Assembly (NCBI RefSeq): GCF_001536065.1
Contig: NZ_CZVW01000017.1
Span: 1 to 44,542 of the forward strand
DNA length: 44,542 nt
From: Candidatus Chryseopegocella kryptomonas
GTDB lineage: Bacteria > Bacteroidota > Ignavibacteria > Kryptoniales > Kryptoniaceae
Direction of reading: 5' to 3'
Shown here: in pieces, positions 36,442 to 44,534 of the stretch
Numbering within the stretch: the first letter of the stretch is position 1
How the letters are laid out: the number at the start of each line of letters is the position of its first letter
Made by a program: the position numbers and the translations under genes
The notes under the pieces: generated by a model
Database searches by the model: none
What the model was told of the DNA's origin: nothing
The model's input: only the letters and a program-made list of their open reading frames with translations

Positions 36442-37797
36442 ATGATTGAGAAATACAAACCATATCTTAAAACTGCTAAAAAAGTTTTTGAGGAAAATAA
36501 GACGCTAACCCTTGTGAGTAACGGTAAAAACGGAGTTTGGGCGGGGAAAGTTTATTTCGGTGAAGAAGATGGCTACATTTATGTTGCGCTTGAAAAAGGA
36601 AGAAACTATCAAAATGTAATTGAAAATCCACATGTGTTTTTTGTGATTGAACACGGCGTTCCGGATAGATTTATTCAAGGTGAGGGAATTGCCGAAAAAC
36701 TTGGAGATATAACGGAAAGACCAGAGCGAAGCATAATTTTCAGAAAAGCAATTGAACTTGTTGTCTATGCGAAAAAAATCCCGGGTGTCACATTGTTCAG
36801 AATAAGACCAACAAAACTTTACATTTCAGATTTTACAGAGGAATGGAAACCAAGAGCGGAGATTGAGGTGACGGATGAAGTTTTAAAAGTTTTTCAAACC
36901 GAATTGAAGACAAAATATAGTTTCTGGAAAGTTGCTTACAGGGCAATTAGACCTTTTGCATTTCCTGCAACTATTGCTCCTGTTTTGCTTGGGACATTTA
37001 TAAGTCCATCTATTTCAATTCCTTTGTTCATTCTTGTTTTCTTTGGGCTTTTGCTTGCTCATTCTGCGGTTAATGTTTTGAGCGATTATTTTGATTACAT
37101 AAGAGGAGCGGATACATGGCGAGTTTTAGGTTCAAGTCGTGTCCTCGTTGATGGCTTGATGAAACCAAAACATCATCTTGCGCTTGGAATCGCACTTCTT
37201 CTAATTTCGCTTGCGATTGGACTTTATTTTGTTTTTGAAATTGACTACAAAATTTTATACTTCATAATTCCGGGTTTAATTCTCGGTGTGTTTTACACAG
37301 CACCTCCTCTTGGATTTAAATACAGATCTCTTGGAGACCTTGCTGTGTTTTTAGCATTTGGTCCAATTATGACAGCAGGTGTTTATTATATTCAAACGAG
37401 AGAGTTTTCTTGGTTGCCTGTCGTTCTTTCAATTCCAATTGGACTTTTGACGACTGCTATTTTACACGGAAATAATTTCAGGGACATAAAAGAAGATTTT
37501 GAGGCAGGTTATAAAACTTTTGCTGGTTTAATTGGTGTGAAAGCATCAAGTTATTATTACGCTTTGCTTGTTTTATTTGCTTATCTTCTCATCCTTTACT
37601 TTGCTTTTAGAGGTTTATTGCCTTTTTCTGGGTTGCTTGCACTTATTAGTTTGCCTGTTGCAATTAAAAATATAAAGGTGTCCTTTAATCAAGCGCTTGT
37701 TAATTTTACATTTCTTGACCTTTTAACGGCAAAACTTCAACTTTATTTCTCAGTGCTTCTCATCATAGGTTTGATAATTGAAAAATTCTTAACTTAA
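36442..37797 (+). CDS. FMN-binding split-barrel domain fused to UbiA/MenA-type prenyltransferase
   Basis: A 451-residue two-domain protein. Residues about 10-150 look like a pyridoxamine 5'-phosphate oxidase-type split barrel (TLVSNGKNGVWAGKVYFGEE, NVIENPHVFFVIEH, FIQGEGIAEKLGD). Residues about 165-451 are a UbiA-superfamily membrane prenyltransferase with eight or nine hydrophobic segments. Both Asp-rich motifs are present, VNVLSDYFDYIRGADT and GNNFRDIKEDFEAGYKTFA. The spacing and the GNNFRD form resemble MenA, which prenylates 1,4-dihydroxy-2-naphthoate in menaquinone synthesis. The acceptor is inferred, and the flavin domain is an unusual addition. The next gene, a CDP-alcohol transferase, follows by 13 bases. 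Confidence 0.85.
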   Translation: MIEKYKPYLKTAKKVFEENKTLTLVSNGKNGVWAGKVYFGEEDGYIYVALEKGRNYQNVIENPHVFFVIEHGVPDRFIQGEGIAEKLGDITERPERSIIFRKAIELVVYAKKIPGVTLFRIRPTKLYISDFTEEWKPRAEIEVTDEVLKVFQTELKTKYSFWKVAYRAIRPFAFPATIAPVLLGTFISPSISIPLFILVFFGLLLAHSAVNVLSDYFDYIRGADTWRVLGSSRVLVDGLMKPKHHLALGIALLLISLAIGLYFVFEIDYKILYFIIPGLILGVFYTAPPLGFKYRSLGDLAVFLAFGPIMTAGVYYIQTREFSWLPVVLSIPIGLLTTAILHGNNFRDIKEDFEAGYKTFAGLIGVKASSYYYALLVLFAYLLILYFAFRGLLPFSGLLALISLPVAIKNIKVSFNQALVNFTFLDLLTAKLQLYFSVLLIIGLIIEKFLT

Positions 37798-37810
37798 TTT
37801 CTATTTCAAA

Positions 37811-38347
37811 ATGCGAATCACATTAAGTTTAAAATTTGCAGCGGACCTTTTGACAAGTTTAAGATTCTTTCTTGGGCTTTACATTATTCATTTTTCTGTT
37901 TATGAAACAACGCAGGGTGTGGCAAGCGCATCAACTTTGCTCTGGATCGCATGGGTTACTGATTTACTTGATGGACCAATTTCACGGCTTGATCCGAGAA
38001 AAGTTCAAACATGGATCGGAAGACATGATTTAACCGCTGATGTTACGGTTGCTTTGGGTTGCTGGTTGTTTTTGACATTTTCAGATTTAATTCCAATGTG
38101 GATTGGGCTTGGATATATTTTGTTAAGTGCTTTACTTCTTCTTTATTTCAAATCAGAACATCTTGCTTGGGGATTGCAGGCGCCTCCGTATGGACTGATG
38201 ATTTTGAATGCTTTAAAATATGCACCAACTTATGGGATGCTTTTAATCGTCTGGATTGCGTTTGTTGTTATCGTCACCTGGCCAAGGTTTCCAAAGCATA
38301 CACTACCGGAATTTCTCAACGGAATGAAAGCGCTGTTCAAACGATGA
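37811..38347 (+). CDS. CDP-alcohol phosphatidyltransferase-like membrane protein
   Basis: A 178-residue protein with about five or six hydrophobic segments. The motif DLLDGPISRLDPRKVQTWIG followed by RHDLTAD matches the CDP-alcohol phosphotransferase signature (D-x2-D-G-x2-A-R, then G-x3-D-x3-D), with small departures: Ser replaces Ala, and the spacing after Arg is shifted by one. The family transfers phosphoalcohols from CDP-linked donors in phospholipid synthesis at the membrane. The alcohol is not predictable. The 3' end overlaps the end of the convergent lutC by 11 bases. Confidence 0.75.
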   Translation: MRITLSLKFAADLLTSLRFFLGLYIIHFSVYETTQGVASASTLLWIAWVTDLLDGPISRLDPRKVQTWIGRHDLTADVTVALGCWLFLTFSDLIPMWIGLGYILLSALLLLYFKSEHLAWGLQAPPYGLMILNALKYAPTYGMLLIVWIAFVVIVTWPRFPKHTLPEFLNGMKALFKR

Positions 38348-38942
38348 TAAGATAAACTTTTTGAGGTCCGTGCACACCCTGAACTATGACTTTTTCTATG
38401 TCTGCGGTTCTGCTTGGTCCAGTTATCAAAAATATGGAGTCAAAATTTCCACCAGAAATTGAAAAAACTTCTTCAAGCGTCCCAACAATTTGTTTCTCCT
38501 TTGCTATGATAATATGAACGCGCGGAAGCAAAACCGCACTTTTAAATTTTTCATCTCTGTGTATGAAAACAATCGTTCCAGTTTCAGCAATTAAAAAATC
38601 GCACGAGGTTATTGACGCATCAACGATTGAAATTTGTCTGTATGAGTGTGGTTGAGTGATGATTTCGTCAACCTGAAGATTTTTTATGATAGCGTTAATT
38701 TCGTTGTCAAAATTTTCAGCGTAAATTTTTCTCAAATTTTCCGTTGTTATGATTTTTGAAATCTCATCAAAAATTCTATTAAACGCCGTTTTTATGAAAA
38801 TCCCGCCGACCCTTTCAAATTCAAATTTAAATTTCTCAACGAGATTAACATTAAGCAATGCTGTTGTATCAATTTTCGGCAATGGAGTTTTATTAGTTTG
38901 ATGCTGTTTCAAAAGTTTGAGTATTTGTTCTCTTGAATTCAT
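38337..38942 (-). CDS. lutC: LUD-domain protein LutC
   Basis: The third subunit of the LutABC L-lactate oxidase system, which oxidises lactate to pyruvate. A 201-residue LUD-domain protein with ITSCDFLIAETGTIVFIHRD in the middle, VLLPRVHIIIAKEKQIVGTL and the C-terminal FLITGPSRTADIEKVIVQGV with HGPQKVYLIIV. It starts on an ATGA overlap with lutB. The partners of this complex are encoded directly upstream, so the assignment is firm. Confidence 0.9.
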   Translation of the reverse strand: MNSREQILKLLKQHQTNKTPLPKIDTTALLNVNLVEKFKFEFERVGGIFIKTAFNRIFDEISKIITTENLRKIYAENFDNEINAIIKNLQVDEIITQPHSYRQISIVDASITSCDFLIAETGTIVFIHRDEKFKSAVLLPRVHIIIAKEKQIVGTLEEVFSISGGNFDSIFLITGPSRTADIEKVIVQGVHGPQKVYLIIV

Positions 38943-40330
38943 TTGAAATCGTTTTTTAGTTCTTTACGCCAAATTTCTCTGAAAGATTTTTCAGCAAGTT
39001 GAGGGAAATCGCGCGTTTTCGTCCAGTTTTTAAATTTTGGTTGTAAACCAATTTTTGAAACAAATCTCATTAGCGACGCACCAAGTTCATATAACTTGAC
39101 ATTTCGCATTGATATTGTCCAAAGTTTGAAAACAATTTTTTCAAGTTTTGATGTTAAATTTTTTTGAACAGCTTCATGTCTCAACCATAGCAAAATGTGA
39201 TGAATTTCAATTTTGACGGGGCAAATTTCATAACATCTGCCACATAGAGATGAAGCAAACGGTAAAACTTTCGCTTCGTTGAAACCGAACATCGTTGGAG
39301 TGAGAACAGAACCAATTGGTCCAGGATAGATTGAACCGTATGTGTGCCCACCTACTCTTTGATAAACTGGGCAGGCAAGCATACAAGCGCCACATTTTAT
39401 GCAGTAAAGTGCTGGTTTTAATTTTTCCGACTTTAAAAGTTCCGTTCGCCCGTTGTCAAGTAAAATTATGTAAATTTCTTCCGGTGAATCTGGTTTGTTT
39501 TTTCTTGGTGAGTTTATAATTGAAACATAACTTGTAAATCTCTGTGCGGTCGCACTTCGTCCAAGAATTTTGAAAAAAATCGTCAAGTCAACAAGTCGTG
39601 GTATAACTTTTTCTATCCCAGCGATTGCAATGTGAATTTTTGGAAGAGTTGTTGTAAGACCAGCATTTCCTTCGTTTTCAACTATAACGATTGAACCTGT
39701 TTCAGCAACGAGAAAATTCGCACCCGATATTCCAATGTCTGCATTTAAAAATTTTTCTCTCAAAATTTTTCTGGCTATCGCAGTTAATTTTTCGGGTTCT
39801 GTCGTCAATTCAACTCCAAGTTTTTCAGCAAAAAGTTCCCCAATTTCATCTCTGGATTTATGCATTGCTGGAGCTGTTATGTGCGATGGCATTTCATTTG
39901 CAAGTTGAACGATGAATTCGCCAAGGTCTGTTTCAACAGTTTCAATTCCGTTTTCTTCAAGGAATTCTCTTAACCCAATTTCTTCTGTCACCATTGATTT
40001 TGACTTAACACATAATTTTGCTTTTGCTTTTTTAGCAATTTCAATTACAAATTCCCTCGCTTCATTTCCATCTTTTGCCCACAAGACATTTATCCCATTC
40101 TCAATTGCTCTTTTTTCAAAAAGTTCAAGATAATAGCCGAGGTTTTCAATCGTGTGTTTCTTTATATCGTGTGCAAGTTGGCGTAATTCTTCCCAATTTG
40201 ATAATTCAGATACGACTTCGGTTCTTTTGGTGAGCGTGTGTTTGATTGCACGTGTTAAGTTCGCTCGTAATTTTTCGTTTTCAAGAGCTCTTTTGGCGTT
40301 TATTGAAAATTTTTGCGGAGTATAATTCAT
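38939..40330 (-). CDS. lutB: Iron-sulfur protein LutB
   Basis: A 463-residue fusion of an N-terminal LUD domain (ISGANFLVAETGSIVIVENE near residue 210) and a C-terminal ferredoxin-type domain. Two 4Fe-4S motifs are seen, CIKCGACMLACPVYQRVGGH (about 310-330) and CGRCYEICPVKIEIHHILLW (about 365-385). LutB passes electrons in lactate oxidation. The gene lies between lutA (18 bases upstream) and lutC (4-base overlap). Confidence 0.92.
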   Translation of the reverse strand: MNYTPQKFSINAKRALENEKLRANLTRAIKHTLTKRTEVVSELSNWEELRQLAHDIKKHTIENLGYYLELFEKRAIENGINVLWAKDGNEAREFVIEIAKKAKAKLCVKSKSMVTEEIGLREFLEENGIETVETDLGEFIVQLANEMPSHITAPAMHKSRDEIGELFAEKLGVELTTEPEKLTAIARKILREKFLNADIGISGANFLVAETGSIVIVENEGNAGLTTTLPKIHIAIAGIEKVIPRLVDLTIFFKILGRSATAQRFTSYVSIINSPRKNKPDSPEEIYIILLDNGRTELLKSEKLKPALYCIKCGACMLACPVYQRVGGHTYGSIYPGPIGSVLTPTMFGFNEAKVLPFASSLCGRCYEICPVKIEIHHILLWLRHEAVQKNLTSKLEKIVFKLWTISMRNVKLYELGASLMRFVSKIGLQPKFKNWTKTRDFPQLAEKSFREIWRKELKNDFK

Positions 40331-40348
40331 TTTGAAAAATAAATTTTT

Positions 40349-41047
40349 TTAAAAGTTTGCGAGAATTTCAGCGATATGGATTATTTTGACTTTGAAATTT
40401 TTTCTCTTTGCATAGCCAAAAATATGCATAAGACAGCTTGAATCGGTTGATGTGACAAATTCAGCACCAGAGTTGACTATGCTTTTGACTTTATCTTTTA
40501 CCATCTCGGTTGATATTTCAGGAAACTTAACAGAGAAAGTTCCACCAAATCCGCAACAATCTTCGGAGTTTTCAATTTCAACGAGTTTTAATTTCTTGAC
40601 ATTTCTTAAAAGTAATCTTGGCTCGTTTTTAATCCCAAGCTCTCTCAAAGCGTGGCAAGAATCGTGATATGCGACTGTGTGTGGAAATTCAGCACCTGTT
40701 GAATCAACGCCGAGAACATTTACAAGAAAATCGCTCAATTCAAAAGTTTTATTTTCCCAATCATTTGAATCTTGTAAAATCTCTGGATAAAAATTTTTTA
40801 CCATACTTGTGCAAGAGCCAGATGGAGAGACGATATAATCAAAATCGGAAAATATATTTTTAAAGTTTTCTGCAATTGTTTTTGCTTCTTCCCAGTATCC
40901 AGTGTTGAATGCGGGCTGACCACAGCAGGTTTGATTTAAGGGATAATCAAATTTAACGCCCAATTTTTTTAAAATTTTAACCGTTGCAACTCCAACCTGT
41001 GGATAAATCTGATCAATATAACAGGGTATAAACAAGCCAATTTTCAT
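40349..41047 (-). CDS. lutA: CCG-domain (Fe-S)-binding protein LutA
   Basis: A 232-residue protein with two cysteine-rich CCG domains: LNQTCCGQPAFNTGYW (about 58-75) with SPSGSCTSMV, and EDCCGFGGTFSVKFPE (about 165-180) with TSTDSSCLMHI. The same architecture occurs in heterodisulfide reductase B and GlpC. In LutABC it is the first gene of the operon. A possible promoter on the minus strand, TTGAAA (41110-41105) and TATTTT (41087-41082) with a 17-base spacer, lies between it and the divergent ArsR operon. Confidence 0.92.
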   Translation of the reverse strand: MKIGLFIPCYIDQIYPQVGVATVKILKKLGVKFDYPLNQTCCGQPAFNTGYWEEAKTIAENFKNIFSDFDYIVSPSGSCTSMVKNFYPEILQDSNDWENKTFELSDFLVNVLGVDSTGAEFPHTVAYHDSCHALRELGIKNEPRLLLRNVKKLKLVEIENSEDCCGFGGTFSVKFPEISTEMVKDKVKSIVNSGAEFVTSTDSSCLMHIFGYAKRKNFKVKIIHIAEILANF

Positions 41048-41180
41048 TTGCGATTACAATGTTTAAGTTTAACACAAAGTAAAAATAAATTTAAAATGTC
41101 ATTTTTTCAAGTTGAGCAAATTTCGTGGTTTTAAAAGTTTTTAATAGTCATTGGTTTTTTGCGTTTAAATGATGTTTGTC

Positions 41181-41235
41181 TGTCAAAGTGTCTCTTGACA
41201 AAGACGAAAAAATTTATTATATTTGTATTGCAATA
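41181..41235 (+). promoter_or_regulatory. Promoter and candidate ArsR operators of the redox operon
   Basis: A near-consensus sigma-A promoter: TTGACA at 41195-41200, a 17-base spacer, and TATATT at 41218-41223. The -35 element is the right half of a perfect inverted repeat, TGTCAA at 41181-41186 and TTGACA at 41195-41200. A 10-base palindrome TATTGCAATA at 41226-41235 covers the expected start of transcription. Such palindromes are typical ArsR-family operators, so autoregulation is likely. Confidence 0.6.
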
Positions 41236-41258
41236 TAAAGATATTTGAATGTTTGAAT

Positions 41259-41558
41259 ATGGACATAAAGAAAGCAAAGAACATAAGTTTTGAAGAGGAA
41301 GCGGAGATATTTAAAATTCTTGGACATCCGATGAGGTTGAAGATTGTTTGTGGATTGCTTGGTGAGGGATTGTGTGTAAGCGATATTGAAGATTGTCTTG
41401 GTGAGCCACAGCCGAAAATTTCGCAACATCTTGCCATTTTGAGGGCAAAAGGCATTGTCAGAGCTGAACGAGAAGGTCAAAATATAAGATACAGAGTTGT
41501 TCATCCGCTTGTGATAAAAATTGCGAAACTTTTGGAGCGTGAAAAGTTAAAAGATTAA
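41259..41558 (+). CDS. ArsR-family transcriptional regulator with three cysteines
   Basis: A 99-residue winged-helix repressor. IFKILGHPMRLKIVCGLLGE is followed by the recognition helix region EPQPKISQHLAILRAKGIVR and the wing AEREGQNIRYRVVHP. Cys residues sit near 31, 39 and 46 (IVCGLL, GLCVSDIEDCLG), in the place where ArsR-type metal sensors and thiol sensors carry theirs. It probably senses a metal or a sulfur/redox signal. The ATG at 41259 was chosen over an in-frame TTG at 41223 because that one lies in the promoter. Confidence 0.88.
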   Translation: MDIKKAKNISFEEEAEIFKILGHPMRLKIVCGLLGEGLCVSDIEDCLGEPQPKISQHLAILRAKGIVRAEREGQNIRYRVVHPLVIKIAKLLEREKLKD

Positions 41559-41563
41559 AAATT

Positions 41564-41848
41564 ATGGCAAAAAATAAGATGAACGACTATGTTAACATAG
41601 CGGAGATTTTGAAGGTTTTGGGGCATCCGATAAGGTTGAAGATAATTGGTGAGCTTATAGATTCGGATAAGACGGTTTCGCAGATATGGAGAGCGGTCGG
41701 GCTTTCGCAGGCACTTGTGTCCCAACATCTTGCGGTGTTAAGGCACAATGGCATCATCAAAAGTGTTAGAAAAGGTAATACGGTTTATTACTCAATTATA
41801 AATCCAATCGCAATTGAAATTTTGAAACTAATTCAAAAACAAAATTAA
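41564..41848 (+). CDS. Second ArsR-family transcriptional regulator, without cysteine
   Basis: A 94-residue winged-helix protein, clearly paralogous to the preceding gene (ILKVLGHPIRLKIIGELIDS, GLSQALVSQHLAVLRHNGII, SVRKGNTVYYSIINPIAIEI), but with no cysteine anywhere. It starts 5 bases after the first regulator, so the two are made together and could heterodimerise. It probably does not bind metal or thiol ligands itself. Its own ligand is unknown. Confidence 0.88.
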   Translation: MAKNKMNDYVNIAEILKVLGHPIRLKIIGELIDSDKTVSQIWRAVGLSQALVSQHLAVLRHNGIIKSVRKGNTVYYSIINPIAIEILKLIQKQN

Positions 41849-41865
41849 ATAAGGAGGAAAAAGCT

Positions 41866-42540
41866 ATGTTTCTTGACGCAGATGATAGGGAAGAATTGAG
41901 GAAAAGATTTGAACAAAATCTTGTGAACAAGGTTAGGTTAATTCATTTCACAAGGGAACTTGATTGTCAATATTGTAGGGAGACGAAACAACTTTTAACA
42001 GAACTTGCGGAGCTTTCGGACAAGATTCAACTTGAGATTTATAACTTTTATACTGATGAAGATAAAGTTGCAGAATTCAAGATAGATAAAGTTCCTGCAA
42101 CTGTCATTGCAAGTGAAACAAAGGATTATGGGATAAGATATTTTGGAATTCCGTCGGGTTATGAATTTGCGTCGCTACTTTCGGACATTGAAATGGTTTC
42201 AAGAGGGACATCTGGATTAAGTCAAAGAAGCATTGAGAAGATAAAAGAGATTGATGTTCCTGTTCATATTCAGGTTTTTGTGACGCCTACATGTCCGTAT
42301 TGTCCGAGTGCGGTTCATCTTGCGCATCAGCTTGCGATGGAAAATGATTTAATAACTGCGGATATGGTTGAAGCCATAGAATTTCCAGACCTTGCGGAAA
42401 AGTATATGGTTATGGGTGTTCCAAAAGTTGTGATGAACGATATTTATTATTTTGAAGGGGCGTTGCCGGAAAGACATTATGTTGATAAAGTTCTTGAAGC
42501 AGCGAGAAAGACAAAAGAAATGATTAAAGAACAAAGTTAA
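41866..42540 (+). CDS. Protein disulfide oxidoreductase (two thioredoxin folds)
   Basis: A 224-residue PDO with two thioredoxin/glutaredoxin folds, each with a CxxC site: CQYC at residues 34-37 and CPYC at 143-146. The cis-Pro loops are present (KVPATVIAS and GVPKVVMND). PDOs are the main disulfide formers and isomerases in the cytoplasm of many thermophiles. An AAGGAGG site lies about 8 bases before the ATG. It is the third gene of an operon with two ArsR regulators and two further thiol-redox genes. Confidence 0.93.
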   Translation: MFLDADDREELRKRFEQNLVNKVRLIHFTRELDCQYCRETKQLLTELAELSDKIQLEIYNFYTDEDKVAEFKIDKVPATVIASETKDYGIRYFGIPSGYEFASLLSDIEMVSRGTSGLSQRSIEKIKEIDVPVHIQVFVTPTCPYCPSAVHLAHQLAMENDLITADMVEAIEFPDLAEKYMVMGVPKVVMNDIYYFEGALPERHYVDKVLEAARKTKEMIKEQS

Positions 42541-42549
42541 GCACTTGAC

Positions 42550-43911
42550 ATGACAGAGCGACTTGTTGTCATAGGAGGAGTTGCTGCGGGCATGAGCGCA
42601 GCAAGTAGGGCAAGAAGATTAAGACCCGATCTTGAAATACTTGTTTTTGAAAAAAGTGGGTTCGTGTCATACGGCTCCTGTGGTTTGCCTTATTTCGTTT
42701 CGGATATAATTAAAGCACCTGAAAATCTTGTCGTATACGATGCAAAATTTTTCAAAGAGAAAAGAAACATTGATGTTTTCACACATCACGAGGCATTGAA
42801 AATTTTTCCGGCGAAAAGAACTTTACTTGTCAAAAATTTAGAAAACGATAAAGAATTTGAAGTTCAATACGACAAGCTTGTAATCGCAACTGGCGCACGT
42901 GCTGTTAGACCAAATGTTAAAGGAGTTGATTTGAAAGGAATTTTCACGATAAGATTTCTTGAAGATGGAATTGAGATAAAAAGTTTCATCAAAGAAAATT
43001 CCCCAAGGAAAGCATTAATTGTTGGCGCAGGTTATATCGGCATGGAAATGGCTGAATCTCTTGTTTCGGTTGGGATGGATGTTTTAATAGTTGAGCAAAT
43101 GCCAAACATACTTGGGACGATGGATGATGAGATAAACGAGGTTGTTGAACAGGAGCTTCAAAGAAATGGTGTAAAACTTTTGAAGTCAACTTCTGTTGAT
43201 GAGTTTATTGGTGAGAATGGATATGTCAGAAAGGCAAAATTGAGCAATGGTGAAATTGTTGACGCTGAACTTGTTTTGATTGGTGCAGGGATAAAACCGA
43301 ATTCTGAAATTGCGAAAGAAGCTGGAATTGAAATCGGGCGCACGGGAGCAATCGCAGTAAATCAAAGAATGGAGACGAACATATCGGGGATTTATTCAGC
43401 TGGCGATTGTGCTGAGGCATTTCATCTCGTATTGAATCGCCCGGTTTACATTCCGCTTGGAACGACGGCAAATAAACAAGGTAAAGTTGCAGGTGAAAAT
43501 GCAGCTGGTGGAAATGCTATCTTCAAAGGAATTGTTGGAACTGCGGTTTTTAAAGTTTTTGATCTTGAAGTTGCACGAACTGGTTTATCCGAAAAGCAGG
43601 CGAAAGCCGAGGGTTTTGATTATGTTTCTACGGTGATTGAGCACGGTTCAAGAGCTCACTATTATCCCGGCGGTAGCAAGATAAGGGTTAAGCTTATTGC
43701 TGATAGAAAAACTGGGCGATTGCTTGGAGCTGAGATGGTTGGAAGAGATGGGGTTGCGAAAAGAATTGATGTTTTTGCAACAGCTCTTCATGCGAAGTTA
43801 ACAATTGATGAAATCGGTCAACTTGATTTAAGTTATGCTCCACCTTTTGCGCCAGTTTGGGATCCAGTTTTAATCGCTGCAAATGATCTTGAAAAGAAAA
43901 TAAAAAAATGA
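42550..43911 (+). CDS. CoA-disulfide reductase-like FAD/NAD(P)H oxidoreductase
   Basis: A 453-residue flavoprotein of the pyridine-nucleotide-disulfide reductase class with a single catalytic Cys. The FAD motif VVIGGVAAGMSAASRARR lies at the N terminus, the active-site Cys near residue 44 in FVSYGSCGLPYFV, and the NAD(P)H motif ALIVGAGYIGMEMAES near 154. The C-terminal dimer domain ends with LSYAPPFAPVWDPVLIAAN. This pattern is that of CoA-disulfide reductase/NADH oxidase; thermophile relatives also reduce polysulfide or sulfur. No rhodanese domain is attached. It lies 9 bases after the PDO gene and overlaps the glutaredoxin start (ATGA). Confidence 0.9.
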   Translation: MTERLVVIGGVAAGMSAASRARRLRPDLEILVFEKSGFVSYGSCGLPYFVSDIIKAPENLVVYDAKFFKEKRNIDVFTHHEALKIFPAKRTLLVKNLENDKEFEVQYDKLVIATGARAVRPNVKGVDLKGIFTIRFLEDGIEIKSFIKENSPRKALIVGAGYIGMEMAESLVSVGMDVLIVEQMPNILGTMDDEINEVVEQELQRNGVKLLKSTSVDEFIGENGYVRKAKLSNGEIVDAELVLIGAGIKPNSEIAKEAGIEIGRTGAIAVNQRMETNISGIYSAGDCAEAFHLVLNRPVYIPLGTTANKQGKVAGENAAGGNAIFKGIVGTAVFKVFDLEVARTGLSEKQAKAEGFDYVSTVIEHGSRAHYYPGGSKIRVKLIADRKTGRLLGAEMVGRDGVAKRIDVFATALHAKLTIDEIGQLDLSYAPPFAPVWDPVLIAANDLEKKIKK

Positions 43912-44165
43912 AAACGATGGAGCAAAAACAACCAAAAGTTATAATCTTTACAACCCCAACCTGTCCATGGTGCAGAGCAGCAAAGCAGTATCTTATGCAG
44001 AAAAAGATAAAATTTACAGAAGTTGATGTAACCCGAGATCAGAGAGCAGTTAAAGATTTGATACGCCTTACTGGACAAACAGGCGTTCCAGTTATTTTGA
44101 TAAACAACAGACCTGTCGTTGGATTTGATAGAGCAAAAATTGACCAATTACTTGGTTTGAAATAA
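43908..44165 (+). CDS. Glutaredoxin-family protein (NrdH-like)
   Basis: An 85-residue thioredoxin-fold protein with the redox site TTPTCPWCRAAK (Cys19 and Cys22), the cis-Pro turn TGVPVILIN and the glutaredoxin GF motif RPVVGFDRAKIDQLL. It probably gets electrons from the flavoprotein encoded just upstream or from a thioredoxin reductase. Its ATG overlaps that gene's stop by four bases. Confidence 0.92.
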   Translation: MKTMEQKQPKVIIFTTPTCPWCRAAKQYLMQKKIKFTEVDVTRDQRAVKDLIRLTGQTGVPVILINNRPVVGFDRAKIDQLLGLK

Positions 44166-44198
44166 AAAATTAAAAACAAAACAAATTGAGGAGAAAAA

Positions 44199-44534
44199 AT
44201 GAAGATAAAACCACTTGATGACAGAGTCCTTGTTGAACCGCTTGAAGAAGTTGAATCAAGAACAAGTTCTGGTATCATAATCCCCGACACTGCAAAAGAA
44301 AAACCAAGAATTGGGATTGTGATAGCAGTTGGAACAGACGAAGATTTGCGTGAAAAGGTTAAAGAAGGTGATAAAATTTTGTTCGCAAAGTATGGCGGTG
44401 AAGAAATTGAAATGACTGGTAAAGAAAAAAAGGTTATTTTCATAAAAGGAATTCTTTCTTTGTTTGTAAAATTCTCATACCGTCTCCGCCAATTAAAAAC
44501 TTTCCAATTTGACCATTCCCTGCTCCGCCCATAG
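44199..44534 (+). CDS. groES: Co-chaperonin GroES with atypical C terminus at window edge
   Basis: A 10-kDa chaperonin homologue: MKIKPLDDRVLVEPLEEVES, the mobile loop TSSGIIIPDTAKEKPRIGIV, AVGTDEDLREKVKEGDKILF and KYGGEEIEMTGKE all match. A GAGGAG site lies about 6 bases upstream. After about residue 77 the sequence departs from the family: instead of the usual acidic end near DDILAV the frame continues for about 33 unrelated residues (VIFIKGILSLFVKFSYRLRQ onward). Either the 3' end is disrupted by a frameshift or join, or the window ends in unrelated or misassembled sequence. groEL would be expected next and is not seen. Confidence 0.85.
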   Translation: MKIKPLDDRVLVEPLEEVESRTSSGIIIPDTAKEKPRIGIVIAVGTDEDLREKVKEGDKILFAKYGGEEIEMTGKEKKVIFIKGILSLFVKFSYRLRQLKTFQFDHSLLRP

